Below are positions 1 to 9,500 of a stretch of 64,000 nucleotides of DNA, piece by piece (the first letter of the stretch is position 1; every line of letters starts with the position of its first letter). Source of the DNA: Calothrix sp. C42_A2020_038 (GTDB lineage: Bacteria; Cyanobacteriota; Cyanobacteriia; Cyanobacteriales; Nostocaceae); assembly GCA_015272395.1 (NCBI GenBank), contig JACYLQ010000001.1:1-64000 (forward strand), written 5' to 3'. Below the pieces are notes generated by a model. That model ran no database searches and had not been told where the DNA came from. It saw only the letters and a program-made list of their open reading frames with translations. Both the position numbers and the translations under genes were made by a program.

Positions 1-26
1 AAAGTTGGTTTCTTCTGTTTTGCAAG

Positions 27-48
27 CCCCCGACTTTAAGTCGGGGGT
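27..48. repeat. Hairpin, CCCCGACTT family
   Basis: A short perfect inverted repeat with arms CCCCGACTT and AAGTCGGGG. Relatives with an ATTCC(C/T)GACTT core lie at 30093, 38371, 45828 and 62165, so this is a dispersed hairpin type. No T-run follows on either strand, so terminator function is uncertain. It could also mark the end of an IS200/IS605-like element lying to the left; the window edge prevents a decision. Confidence 0.55.
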
Positions 49-75
49 CAGTGACACATTCTCTAAATATTTACA

Positions 76-111
76 GAGACGCTTTATTGAAAGGTTTTGA
101 TGTTGCGTCTC
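76..111. repeat. Weak GAGACGC inverted repeat
   Basis: Arms GAGACGC (76-82) and GCGTCTC (105-111) around a 22-nt loop. It resembles the GTAGAGACG hairpins at 18184, 24640, 35897 and 42729 and may be a decayed copy of that family. Confidence 0.35.
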
Positions 112-128
112 CAGATTACCTCAAAACA

Positions 129-311
129 CTATTGCAAATGGTTTACGTAAGCAGTAATCTCCATGCACAAATCAAACTCATCAAAATCTGGTTCTTCCCA
201 ATTAACAGTGGGTTTTACTGGTACTCGATGCGAATGATTTTCTCTGTTCTGTGCTGATGTTACAGAAAAACTCTGCTGAGTATTCTTTGTTCGTTTTTTG
301 TGTAAATTCAT
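129..311 (-). CDS. PqqA-like RiPP precursor peptide
   Basis: A 60-residue peptide whose C-terminal third reads W-E-E-P-D-F-D-E-F-D-L-C-M-E-I-T-A-Y followed by a six-residue tail. In PqqA, the precursor of the redox cofactor pyrroloquinoline quinone, the radical SAM enzyme PqqE cross-links Glu and Tyr of an E-x-x-x-Y motif (EVTMY or EVTSY in characterised PqqAs). Here EITAY fits that motif, and the preceding aromatic-x-x-Pro stretch also matches. Known PqqAs are only about 22-40 residues, so this one has a longer, basic leader. I chose the start at 311 because GGAAAG lies about 8 nt upstream; a Met seven codons earlier (332) lacks a ribosome site. No pqqB-E genes are visible, but the downstream side runs off the window. 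Family membership is inferred from the motif only. Confidence 0.55.
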   Translation of the reverse strand: MNLHKKRTKNTQQSFSVTSAQNRENHSHRVPVKPTVNWEEPDFDEFDLCMEITAYVNHLQ

Positions 312-574
312 ACTAAACTTTCCAAAAGTCATGAATTAGAACAGTAATATTATTAAGTGTGACAGGCGAATCTAAATTTTTTATAAAAAAATTATTAATT
401 ATTTTTCATGCAAACTATTTACGTTATGCTAGTAGTTAGCTGGCAAGGCGTAACAGCAGGTTAATTGTTGGTTAGTGTTGAAGTTTGTTGTAGCTGATTC
501 ACAAACGTTAGGGAATATCCAAATTTATTGAAACTTCCATTGAGCTTTTGCTGAATGAAGTAAACTTGGTTTGT

Positions 575-727
575 TTACTGAGAGTTCCTTTCGCGTTCAT
601 CAAAGTCTTCCACCCAGTTGGGCTTTTGTTTTTTCTTTGTTTGTGGTTTTTCTTGGGACTGAAACTGTAAGCTAATGGCTTCTGGAATTTTTTTCGTGAA
701 AAAATAAACGATGTCTTTGAACGCCAT
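575..727 (-). CDS. Small hypothetical protein (50 aa)
   Basis: An ATG-started ORF of 50 codons with a hydrophobic-basic N-terminus, a Lys/Gln-rich middle and the C-terminus K-P-N-W-V-E-D-F-D-E-R-E-R-N-S-Q. It lies upstream of, and on the same strand as, the PqqA-like peptide, and its W-x-E-x-F-D-E end resembles the acidic-aromatic stretch there, but it lacks the E-x-x-x-Y motif. No family recognised. The upstream TAGGTAT is a poor ribosome site. Support is coding-like composition and position only. Confidence 0.35.
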   Translation of the reverse strand: MAFKDIVYFFTKKIPEAISLQFQSQEKPQTKKKQKPNWVEDFDERERNSQ

Positions 728-831
728 GTTAAATACCTATAGTTTTTTAATTATTTTAGGGGCTTTTGCTAACTAGTGGTTCATGTCAGCTCGATTATTT
801 GGCGTCCATGCTAGCACTTGGCATCGGTGCG

Positions 832-879
832 GGCAGGCTACAATTTTTTTAGCTGCATTGAGGTTTTGTCGTAGCCTGC
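832..879 (+). promoter_or_regulatory. Hairpin in the kinase leader
   Basis: Arms GCAGGCTAC (832-840) and GTAGCCTGC (871-879), a 9-bp perfect stem, lie 20 nt before the start codon of the kinase at 900. An open frame runs through the hairpin from 783, but the paralogous kinase at 52598 begins at the position equivalent to 900, so this stretch is more likely untranslated leader. It could hide or expose the start site. Function is inferred. Confidence 0.4.
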
Positions 880-899
880 TCGTATCCTACGTTATTTTT

Positions 900-2141
900 A
901 TGTTTACTCGCAGTCGTCGTAATTTAGCTTATTTGTTTGCTTTGTCAATGGGGAGTATCCTTGTTGTCTTTGCTGGTGTTGCCTATTATTTGGGAGTTGA
1001 ACAACAATTAAATGCGTTTGATGATAATCTCTACAATCGAGCCAAGCTTCTGGTCAATGAAACGCTCTACAATGGCGCCGCACGGGCTAACCCAGATAAC
1101 CGTTTATCAAGTTCTAACGGTGATTTGATTTATATACGTTGGTATGATAGTCGGCGCCAGTTAATTTTGTATCGAGGTGATGAACCTGCACGTGTGTTGA
1201 GTGCGTCTCCAGGGTTTCAGACTGTACGTAATACAAATAGAACTAATCAACGAATTCGGCAAATAACCCTACCTGTTATCCGGAGTAAATATCAAAATCA
1301 ATATACAGTTGGATATATACAAATCGCTGCTTCCTTAACTCCACTGGAGTCAACGCTCAATTGGTACAGGTTGTTTTTTGCGATTGGTGTACCTATCACT
1401 TTTGTGATTATTGGCATCACAGGTTGGTTTCTCGGTGGACTGGCAATGCAACCAAGTCGTCGAGCTTACGACCAATTACAGCGCTTTACTGCTGATGCTT
1501 CTCATGAACTACGGGCGCCTATTGCTGCTGTGTTAAGCAACGCTCAAGTCGCAATGATGCCACCATATGATGAAACCGAACAACGATTTCGATTAGAGAA
1601 TATTGTCAAAACAGCCAAGTCGATGAGTTCCTTGGTCAGTAACTTACTATTTTTATCACGTCATGAAGGCCCCCTTGATTTGAAGACATTACCCAATGAA
1701 AATCTTGTTGAACTATTGAAAACTATTGCAGACGAATATCGGCAGCAAAAAAACTACCCTAATTTTACTGTCCAATTAACAGATAAGCCTGTATACATCA
1801 AAGCTGATGCTGATTTACTAAAACAAGCTGTTATTAACTTACTTGATAATGCTTTTAAATACACTCCCTCCGACAACAGCGTAGAATTAAGGTTACTAGC
1901 TCAAAAACATGGTGCCGTTATTGAAGTCAAAGATAACGGTGTTGGTATCCCTAGCGAAGATTTGTCACATGTATTCGAGCGATTTTACCGTGTAGATAAA
2001 ACACGAACTAGAAATTCTGGAGGATTTGGCTTAGGATTAGCTATTGTGAAGCAGATAGTACAAGCACATCAGGGTCATGTTAGTGTAACTAGTGTTTTGG
2101 GACAAGGGTCAACTTTTCAAATTCAATTACCGTTTGGCTGA
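900..2141 (+). CDS. Orphan sensor histidine kinase
   Basis: A 413-residue membrane kinase: transmembrane helix at about residues 10-32, a periplasmic sensor region, a second helix near 155-178, then HisKA with the phospho-acceptor His202 in DASHELRAP. The HATPase domain has the N-box LLDNAFKYTP, the G1 box DNGVGIP, the F-box FERFYR and the G2 box GFGLGLAI. The start at 900 (MFTRSRRNLA) was preferred over an in-frame start at 783 because the paralogue at 52598 begins MFHRSRCNLA and aligns from there. No response regulator is adjacent. It runs convergently into the surface-protein locus, with stops only 3 bp apart. The signal sensed is unknown. Catalytic motifs are intact. Confidence 0.9.
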   Translation: MFTRSRRNLAYLFALSMGSILVVFAGVAYYLGVEQQLNAFDDNLYNRAKLLVNETLYNGAARANPDNRLSSSNGDLIYIRWYDSRRQLILYRGDEPARVLSASPGFQTVRNTNRTNQRIRQITLPVIRSKYQNQYTVGYIQIAASLTPLESTLNWYRLFFAIGVPITFVIIGITGWFLGGLAMQPSRRAYDQLQRFTADASHELRAPIAAVLSNAQVAMMPPYDETEQRFRLENIVKTAKSMSSLVSNLLFLSRHEGPLDLKTLPNENLVELLKTIADEYRQQKNYPNFTVQLTDKPVYIKADADLLKQAVINLLDNAFKYTPSDNSVELRLLAQKHGAVIEVKDNGVGIPSEDLSHVFERFYRVDKTRTRNSGGFGLGLAIVKQIVQAHQGHVSVTSVLGQGSTFQIQLPFG

Positions 2142-2144
2142 TAA

Positions 2145-4358
2145 TTATTTGACTCTGCCTCGAAAACGAATAAAGCCATAAGAATTAAGGGGTATACCAG
2201 GTGCAGTTGCGTTAGGTAAATTTCCCAATCTTACAACTACAACACCATTGGTATTTGTACCATCGCATTTAATGCCGGGATATTTACTATTAGGTTCAAT
2301 TCCTGGGGCTAAATACTCCGCTGCATCACCATCACTGATATTACTTAAAGATTCTATTACCCCATTATACTGCCATACGATGCCTCGATCGGCGCCTTGA
2401 AGACCACTGGCATTTTTGGTTGGGAAATTATTGAATGCAGTCGGCATAAAAGTAACATTTTCGGGAACACGGTCGCATATCATAACATTGTTAGCAGTTG
2501 TATCACCCGCAGACAAGTAGTAAACAGTGTATTCGATTTCATCATTTGGTTGAACATTACCACCGTTGATACCACCAATCAAATCAGGTTTACCGTCATT
2601 ATCTACATCCATCCACTTATCAGTATCAGGTTGGTCTGAAGGTGCAAGGTTATCTAAAGTGTTGTCATCATAAAAATTCGATGCTTCGTCGATGTAAGCA
2701 GCCAAATTGTCGCCGTTTCTAGTGGTGGTAATATTATTGACTCTAGTAATGCGTTTGATGAGTAATAAATTCGGATTGCTTGCAACAGGTGGATCAAAGC
2801 CAAAATTTTTGCTTGTCACCGGACTACCCGCAACAGTTACAGCTAAGTCATTTGGAGTCCCCAGAGTATATCCACTAGGAATATCTGTATCACTCGTATC
2901 GACTTGAATTTTATAATTCCCATTACTAACACTAGTAAAGGTGTAAACTCCATTCGCGTCAGTAGTGGTAGTTTGGATGACGTTATTACTACTATCTAAT
3001 AGTTTTACGGTAATTGCAGGTAGTTTGGGTTCATTTATATCAAAAGTATCATCACCATCGCTATCTTCATAGAGAGTACCGGAGATAGTAGTTGTCACGA
3101 CTAGGGTGGCACTGGCAGCACCAGTGTTATCACCAACAAAGGTTCTCAAAGCTCCAGGTGCGATATTGTTTGTATAAGTACCTGCACTGCTAGCTGTGAC
3201 ATTCACAGAAACGGTACAACCACCAGCTGGTATTTTAAACCCATCATTTAAGCTGATGGAACTACTGCCTGTAACTGCTGTCACTGTATTTCCAGGAATT
3301 CCGATACAAGTACCACTTAACCCATTAGGGTTTCTAACTGTTAATCCGGATTGAAAGTTATCGGTTAATGTTTGTATTAGATAAATAGGAACTGAATTAC
3401 TATTACCTAGAGTCAAGGTCAAAGTACTGTTTGCTGGTATTCCTGTTACAGTGCTTGGACTAAATGACTTTGTAATGGTGGGTAAATTCGGAGTAGGTGA
3501 ACCGCAAGCAGCTAAGTCATTGGTACCAACAGAACTCGTAAGTTGAGTTGCGACTTTTGTTGTAGTGTTTAACTCATAAGTTCCACTACCAGTACTAATA
3601 TAAAATTTACCTGTAGATGGGTCTATTGCCAGACCATTGACAGATGAAGCACCTGAAATATTATTATTGCCATTAACTGGAGTTGCTGTAGCTGTAGTAC
3701 CAGAAATTGTAATTGAATAAAGCTGAGAAGTGATGGAGGCGCCACTTCCACCAGTGTCGCCAATTGCGTAAAGAATACCATCAGTTCCGATCGCGATATC
3801 CCCATTAGTCGTACCTCCACTGTTTCCTGGAATACCACTAATATTTATAGTCGAACCTATTTGATTACCTGTACTCGGATTGACTTCAATTAGTGTTTTA
3901 TTATTTCCATAGTAAATATATAACTGACCACTAGCACTAAAAGTGGCGCCGATAATGCTACCTGTAGTTCCGGGAAGAGTACCCGTTAAGGTATTGAAGC
4001 TACTTGTATTCGGATTATAAACAACTATCTTACCTGTCAAGCGATTTACAAAAAATAGATTACCTGTTGATGGTTGGGTTGCTACTGCATTAATATTTTC
4101 ACCATCTGTATAAGTAGCAATATCTACATAAGTGTTTTTTAATCGGTTATAGTAACCAATTTTACTTTGACCAGTTCCAGCAACGTTTCGTGTCGAATAA
4201 ACACCTGCACAAGCACTAGCTAGAGTTTTTTCAGGATTCCAAGTAACCCCAATGCCAACGCTAGCACCAATGGTGACTAAAGAGATGCAAAGAGAAATGC
4301 TAGTATTTTTTTTACCAGGTTTGTCAATAACTTTTAAATGTTTCAATAAGGATTTCAT
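2145..4358 (-). CDS. Exported surface protein: propeller-like + SdrB-like
   Basis: A 737-residue secreted protein. An N-terminal hydrophobic segment (about 20-45) ending near ASA acts as signal peptide. Residues about 60-280 hold repeated short blades (TGNLFFVNRLTGKIVVYN, SGQLYIYYG, DGILYAIGD, TGKFYIST) consistent with a beta-propeller. A DUF11-like beta-sandwich follows, then an SdrB/Cna-B-like domain beginning SGTLYEDSDGDDTFD and containing DANGVYTF. The C-terminal region, with KPDLIGGINGGN and a second DUF11-like stretch, ends in a basic FRGRVK tail. It is the last of six leftward genes, after a hairpin at 4413. No sortase motif and no outer-membrane-type C-terminus are seen, so surface retention is probably through partners. 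Function unknown; an adhesive or structural role is inferred. Confidence 0.75.
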   Translation of the reverse strand: MKSLLKHLKVIDKPGKKNTSISLCISLVTIGASVGIGVTWNPEKTLASACAGVYSTRNVAGTGQSKIGYYNRLKNTYVDIATYTDGENINAVATQPSTGNLFFVNRLTGKIVVYNPNTSSFNTLTGTLPGTTGSIIGATFSASGQLYIYYGNNKTLIEVNPSTGNQIGSTINISGIPGNSGGTTNGDIAIGTDGILYAIGDTGGSGASITSQLYSITISGTTATATPVNGNNNISGASSVNGLAIDPSTGKFYISTGSGTYELNTTTKVATQLTSSVGTNDLAACGSPTPNLPTITKSFSPSTVTGIPANSTLTLTLGNSNSVPIYLIQTLTDNFQSGLTVRNPNGLSGTCIGIPGNTVTAVTGSSSISLNDGFKIPAGGCTVSVNVTASSAGTYTNNIAPGALRTFVGDNTGAASATLVVTTTISGTLYEDSDGDDTFDINEPKLPAITVKLLDSSNNVIQTTTTDANGVYTFTSVSNGNYKIQVDTSDTDIPSGYTLGTPNDLAVTVAGSPVTSKNFGFDPPVASNPNLLLIKRITRVNNITTTRNGDNLAAYIDEASNFYDDNTLDNLAPSDQPDTDKWMDVDNDGKPDLIGGINGGNVQPNDEIEYTVYYLSAGDTTANNVMICDRVPENVTFMPTAFNNFPTKNASGLQGADRGIVWQYNGVIESLSNISDGDAAEYLAPGIEPNSKYPGIKCDGTNTNGVVVVRLGNLPNATAPGIPLNSYGFIRFRGRVK

Positions 4359-4412
4359 AATTTAGTACCAATAAAAATAATTAGTAATAATTAGGGTTAC
4401 AGGTGGTAAATG

Positions 4413-4439
4413 TCCCGACAGATATCACTCGTGTCGGGA
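4413..4439 (-). terminator. Intergenic hairpin in surface-protein locus
   Basis: Perfect 8-bp stem with arms TCCCGACA and TGTCGGGA, between the OmpA-domain gene and the propeller gene. On the minus strand it is followed by CATTTACC rather than a T-run. It may attenuate or process the transcript rather than end it. Confidence 0.45.
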
Positions 4440-4471
4440 ATCCGAATTGCGTTTATTTTTCTACTTGCAAG

Positions 4472-6571
4472 TCATCCGCCATGTGATTCCAAAATAATTT
4501 CTACACCTTGCAAATCAAAAAACACTACTTCAACACGACGGTTATAAGCGTGTTCAATTTGGTCTTGACCAGGTATTTTCAATTTATGCTCACCGAAAGA
4601 ACGAATTGTCATTCTCTCTGGTGCAATACCTTTTTTAATTAAGTAATTTCTCGCATTCCGCGCACGTCGCAATGCTAAATCTTGGTCATAAGTATTGCTC
4701 GTACGAGAGTCAGTATGTGCTTGTAGTTCAATAACAAAAGATGGGTATTGCTGCAATATGGCAAAGATTTGATCTAAAATTTTTTCACTTTCAATACTTA
4801 TAAAGTCTTGATCTAGCGCGGAATGGATATTATTAGGAACTCGCAGACGAATTGTTTCGGGAATGACTTTGACTGGTAAGTCAGGTTTTGCTGGTGCTTT
4901 AGGTGTTCTACAGTTGGAATTTTCCGATGGTGTTGCTAGTATTTTGCTAGCTATTTGTTCACGGTTTGTTGATGTCACCACTGCTGAGTATGCTGGTTCA
5001 GATGTTCCATATTTAGGATTGGTTGCAGTTGCGCTGATGAGTTCTCCTGGTTGCAGATTTTCTAAAATAGCGCCAAATCTACCTTTATCATCAGCTGTTA
5101 CCGAGGTAATGACTTGATTTAGCGCTCCATCAATGACTTTATATATTTCGATTTCTGAACCTGGTTCGGCAGTCCCATCAACATAAGTTTTACCATTGAT
5201 ATTGAAGAATTCATTAGCGAGAAATTCTGGTGAGTTAATCGCTGCGTTACCTGTATCTAAATGACGATTTTCACTATTGTGACGTGGGTTTTTGCCATCT
5301 CCCCTTTGAAAGTCTTGCACGTGTGCATGTCCGCGTGTGTTTAAATCAATACTAAGTCCTTCTATTTTGTCAAAACTGTTATGTTGAATCATATTGCGAA
5401 TTGATGTACCATTTGTAAATGAACCACTGGGGGGAAATGCTGTGACAACTACACCTGAACCAGCTTGATTTGTAATTTGGTTGTTGATAACTTTGTGGTC
5501 GCTGCCCATCAAATAAACCGCTGCACGTCGTAAACGGCGCCCGTTATACTTGATTTGGTTGTTTTGGATGTTAGCTGCACCTTCTGCTTTAAAAATATAT
5601 ATTGCACTAGCATCATTGGCGCAAATTAGATTCGAGCGTATTTGCGTTTGATTGATTTTACCTTCAAGACGTATTGCATCGGGCATTCCGGCTATACCAT
5701 TACCAATAATAATGTTTTCTAAAATCTGCATTCCTTCCGCGCGGAACCCAGTAATAATAGCGCTACCATTGTGATAAGAAATATAATTATTTTTAATCAC
5801 GGTATCTACAGCATTAAATATCGATATCCCAAATGCAGAGGTTGTTTCCGGAATTTTTTCATCAGGAGTAATACCCAACCAGTTGTTTTCGATAACTACA
5901 TTTTTGGGTGGGTTGGTATGGTTGTTGATATCGCTGGAAGCAATAAAAATATCAGCTGGTGGAATCGCTCTTATTTGATGACGTGAGGTAAAGCCGTATA
6001 AACTTAATCCACGAATGGTGACGTTATCTGCGAATATAGATAAACCGCGAAAAACTTCTTTGCCTGTTGCAGGGGTAATTGCCACAATTGGACGAGTTGG
6101 CAATGCTGGAAAGTAATCTTGAGCATTGGCGGGTTGTATAGTGCCGTATCCAGGTTGGCTAGTACCATCAATTATGACTCCAGGAGATACTACAGCTGGT
6201 AAGTTCTGGGTTAATTCGATGGTTGTTTGTCCCGTTGGCAAGTTAAATTGAATCTGCGAATTTTCACTTGCTGATTGAATTAGGGCTTTTTCGCTCTCGC
6301 TAAGTTCATCTATTGATAAAGTACCATTGGTGAGCGCGATTGCTTCTCGCAGTGTTAGGTTTTCATCTGGTTTAATTTCATCTTGATTGCTGTTGACTGT
6401 AATTGTGATTGGATTTGGGGTTTGGGCTGTGGCGGTGTTGGGGAAGGCTAATATGAAATAGGGAAGAATAAATAAAGTAAGTCGTTGCTTGGTGTTTTTG
6501 TTTACCTTCCTAATACAACTTTGACGCAAGTCGAAGTCAGGGAGAGGTTTCCCTTTGATTTGATACTTCAT
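4472..6571 (-). CDS. Beta-helix plus OmpA-like cell-wall anchor protein
   Basis: A 699-residue protein with signal peptide (hydrophobic to about residue 49, cleavage near TAQT). A CSLREA-like start (LTLREAIALTN, about 72-82) leads into a right-handed parallel beta-helix (about 100-420) with repeated N-N-x-I/N-x-W turns (VIENNWLGI, VIKNNYISY, VINNQIT). Then comes a carboxypeptidase-regulatory-like sandwich, and at about 575-690 an OmpA C-terminal domain with the peptidoglycan-binding pattern HTDSR...ARNARNYL. The OmpA part should bind peptidoglycan and the helix project outward. Its start overlaps the stop of the upstream barrel gene by 4 nt (ATGA), so the two are translationally coupled and probably act together. 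Domain calls are by motif; the target is unknown. Confidence 0.8.
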   Translation of the reverse strand: MKYQIKGKPLPDFDLRQSCIRKVNKNTKQRLTLFILPYFILAFPNTATAQTPNPITITVNSNQDEIKPDENLTLREAIALTNGTLSIDELSESEKALIQSASENSQIQFNLPTGQTTIELTQNLPAVVSPGVIIDGTSQPGYGTIQPANAQDYFPALPTRPIVAITPATGKEVFRGLSIFADNVTIRGLSLYGFTSRHQIRAIPPADIFIASSDINNHTNPPKNVVIENNWLGITPDEKIPETTSAFGISIFNAVDTVIKNNYISYHNGSAIITGFRAEGMQILENIIIGNGIAGMPDAIRLEGKINQTQIRSNLICANDASAIYIFKAEGAANIQNNQIKYNGRRLRRAAVYLMGSDHKVINNQITNQAGSGVVVTAFPPSGSFTNGTSIRNMIQHNSFDKIEGLSIDLNTRGHAHVQDFQRGDGKNPRHNSENRHLDTGNAAINSPEFLANEFFNINGKTYVDGTAEPGSEIEIYKVIDGALNQVITSVTADDKGRFGAILENLQPGELISATATNPKYGTSEPAYSAVVTSTNREQIASKILATPSENSNCRTPKAPAKPDLPVKVIPETIRLRVPNNIHSALDQDFISIESEKILDQIFAILQQYPSFVIELQAHTDSRTSNTYDQDLALRRARNARNYLIKKGIAPERMTIRSFGEHKLKIPGQDQIEHAYNRRVEVVFFDLQGVEIILESHGG

Positions 6572-9500
6572 ATTCCTGTACCCTCATTTGGCTGCGAACT
6601 ACGTTGATTTTTGTGTTTTATAAGAGCTTGTATCACTGATTCTTTTTGCTGGGTGGGTGGGCGTTTTTGGAGTCCAAACCCGTTAAATAGTTCGTTTAAT
6701 TTAACTGTTAACCCTAGGTAGGCGCCTCCAGCAGATCGCGTGCCTGAAAAATCACGGTCATCGACTTTACCAAAGACATAACCAGCAGCAAGTCGGAGGT
6801 TTGGAGTGAGATAATAACCTGTTTCCACAACAAATCCGGTTTCGGTGTTGTTTGACTGACCAATCCACCTTGCTTCACCAACTATATCCATGCTGTATCC
6901 TAAACGATACGTAGCTCTTAGCTGTACTAAATTTACACTACCGTTACCGATTAAATCGCTGGCTAAGTATGAAGTGCTGTTACGCAGGGCATATTTTCCG
7001 TAGAATTCCCATTGCCAGTTGGGTGCATAAATAGTTTCAGCAGCGAATGTATGGTCTTCGGAACCAGTGCCACTACCGAAGATAATTGTATCAGGAATTA
7101 CTGATGGATTTTTGCGGTATTCGTAGCGTAACAGGGCGTTAAATTTGTCGTTACTAGGGTCGCGGTATGCTAAACCAAGTCTGAGGTTAGCAGTATCACC
7201 CAGACCTGTTAATTTTTGGTTTGATGCATTTGCTTGTTGATAACGTAGCAAGGCTGTGAGTGCTGGTGAAATTTTACCTGTTACACCTGCGGTAATTACG
7301 GTATTTGCACCTGCGGAGGAAGTGCGATGTTCATATTTAGCAGAAGCTTGGAAGTTAGGATTATCTGAATATTCTAAGCCCACGCTGTAACTATCACCAC
7401 CATTAAAACCGATAGAAGAAGCAGCTTGTCCGACGGTGAAGGGTTGGGCAAATTGTTGTCCAGTGGCGTTACGTCCTAGGAAATTACCAAAGATGTGTTC
7501 GTAAGCGAGGTTTAGACGCAAACCTGGTGCTATTGTCCATTTGTTATTCAATCCTATTGCACCTTGAGTGGTAACTTCATTGGCGCCTCCCAAAATTGAA
7601 TAACGTCCGGTAATAGTGGTATCACGACCTAGTTTGTGTTCACCATTAACACTAAGGGAGGTAATCGAATTACCTTCAAACTGACCACCATTATAAAACT
7701 GTTGTGCAAGACTGACATTAATTCCTGGAAATACACCCCAGTTTAAACCAAATATGGTTCTGTCAGGGTAAATAGTATCTTTTTCGGAAGATATTGTGAG
7801 TTCGTTTTGTGCTAGAAAGGTGAGATTATTAGTAATAGGGACACTTAATCTTGATCGCAGTTGATCAGATTGGCTGGTGAGAGTATTTGCAGGAATTCGG
7901 TCTTTACGGTCGCGATGAATCCAATCAAAATCAAAAATAGTATTACCAAACCGTTGTTGAATCCCTGCTAGAACAGTTGTTAGGGAATTATCAACTTTGC
8001 TACCGGGAACTGCTTGTAAACGGGGTGCAAATAAGTCTTCAAAACTATTTAGCGGTTGTGGTGCGATACCAAAATTATCTTCATGGTCGTATTGTAGCCG
8101 TAAATTCGTACTTCTGGATAATTTACCCGTAAGTTGGGCACCGTAACGAGTTTGTCCAGGAACAAAACTAATTGTGGCATTGTTTGCAAACCCAGTATCA
8201 GCAAAACGGTAATACGCGCGTCCTTGCCAACCTGTGAGAATTTGTCCTTCAGCTTCTAAACGATATGCATCACCACTCACATCCCCCATCAGTTCTGAGT
8301 TATTACGAGAACGTGCAAATTCAGCGATAAATTTACCTTGAGAACCAAAGGAAATTAAAGTATCTGCACCAAACAACTCAAAGTCACGTACACCTTGGTC
8401 TTCTTTTAAATAAGTTGCAGCTAACCAACTTTCCTGTTTCAAACCGCGCGCAAAATTGTATTGTAGGCGCCCTGCATAGATATTACTATTAGAATCCTGA
8501 CTATCATATTGATAACTAGCCACAATTCGACGCACTAGAACTTCACCATTTTGACCAACATCAGTTCGCAAAATCGGTTCACGGAATAAAACTGTTCCTC
8601 TGTCATAATCAATATCGTAGTCAGCACCACGATTTAATTGTCTGCGCTCCAATACAGTACCGGGACGGTTGAGTTCTTCCAACTCTAAGAAAATATTTTC
8701 ACTACCAGGAACTAAAATGCGTCGTGACAGGAAGTAGAAACCACTCGTTCCATCAGGTGCAAGAGTATCGCGCTGGAATCCTTGAACGTTGTCACCATAA
8801 AAACCAGTAATTTGGAAGTTTCCTAAATTGTAATTCGCTTTGAAACCATGCAGCTGGCGGGTGACAGCAGTAAATTGCTGCGATTGACGAGCAAGTTCTT
8901 CAGTATTATAATCACCCCACATGGCATAGTCAGGTGCTGCACCGGGAATTTTTGCAGAACGTTCAAATCGTAGAAATAGACTATCAATTGAAGGTGCAAC
9001 AACATCAGTTTTAGAACTATCTCCATAAACCGGGTAATTTTGTTCACTAAATTGATAAGTTCTAAATAAACGGTTATCACAGTTACAATCCTCATTCAAA
9101 GAACGCGAAGTATTCAACGCACCTGTAAATAGCCATTCTCCAACTGCACCTGTGGCAAATATTGCGGAATTGATATCTAATCGAGTACTCCTATCTTTAT
9201 CAGGACGGAGGAAATCGCGGTAAATCCCAAAATAATCAGTTCCCCTCGCACCCAAACGCAAATCCACAACACCTGTTACAAGACTCGGACGTAAAGCAGT
9301 TTCAAATTGTAATTGTGTATATGCTTCCAAATCATTCGATGTCGCGCGAATGCGAACGGTTTGCGCTTTTAAATCTGACTTGAGCGTTGCTGTGAACTGT
9401 CCATTTCTTGCTTCAACTTGAAAACCAGGTTGGTCGGGTTTGAAATCAACTCCAACAAACTCCCCAGATGTAGTATTTAAAGTTATAATTGAATTTCGAT

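Noticed and set aside
783-899. In-frame N-terminal extension of the first histidine kinase
   Set aside because: The paralogue at 52598 begins at the position equivalent to 900, and the extension runs through a hairpin with no recognisable domain.
3787-3796. HIP1-like CCGATCGCGA in the surface gene
   Set aside because: It lacks the first G of GCGATCGC, so it is not a HIP1 octamer.
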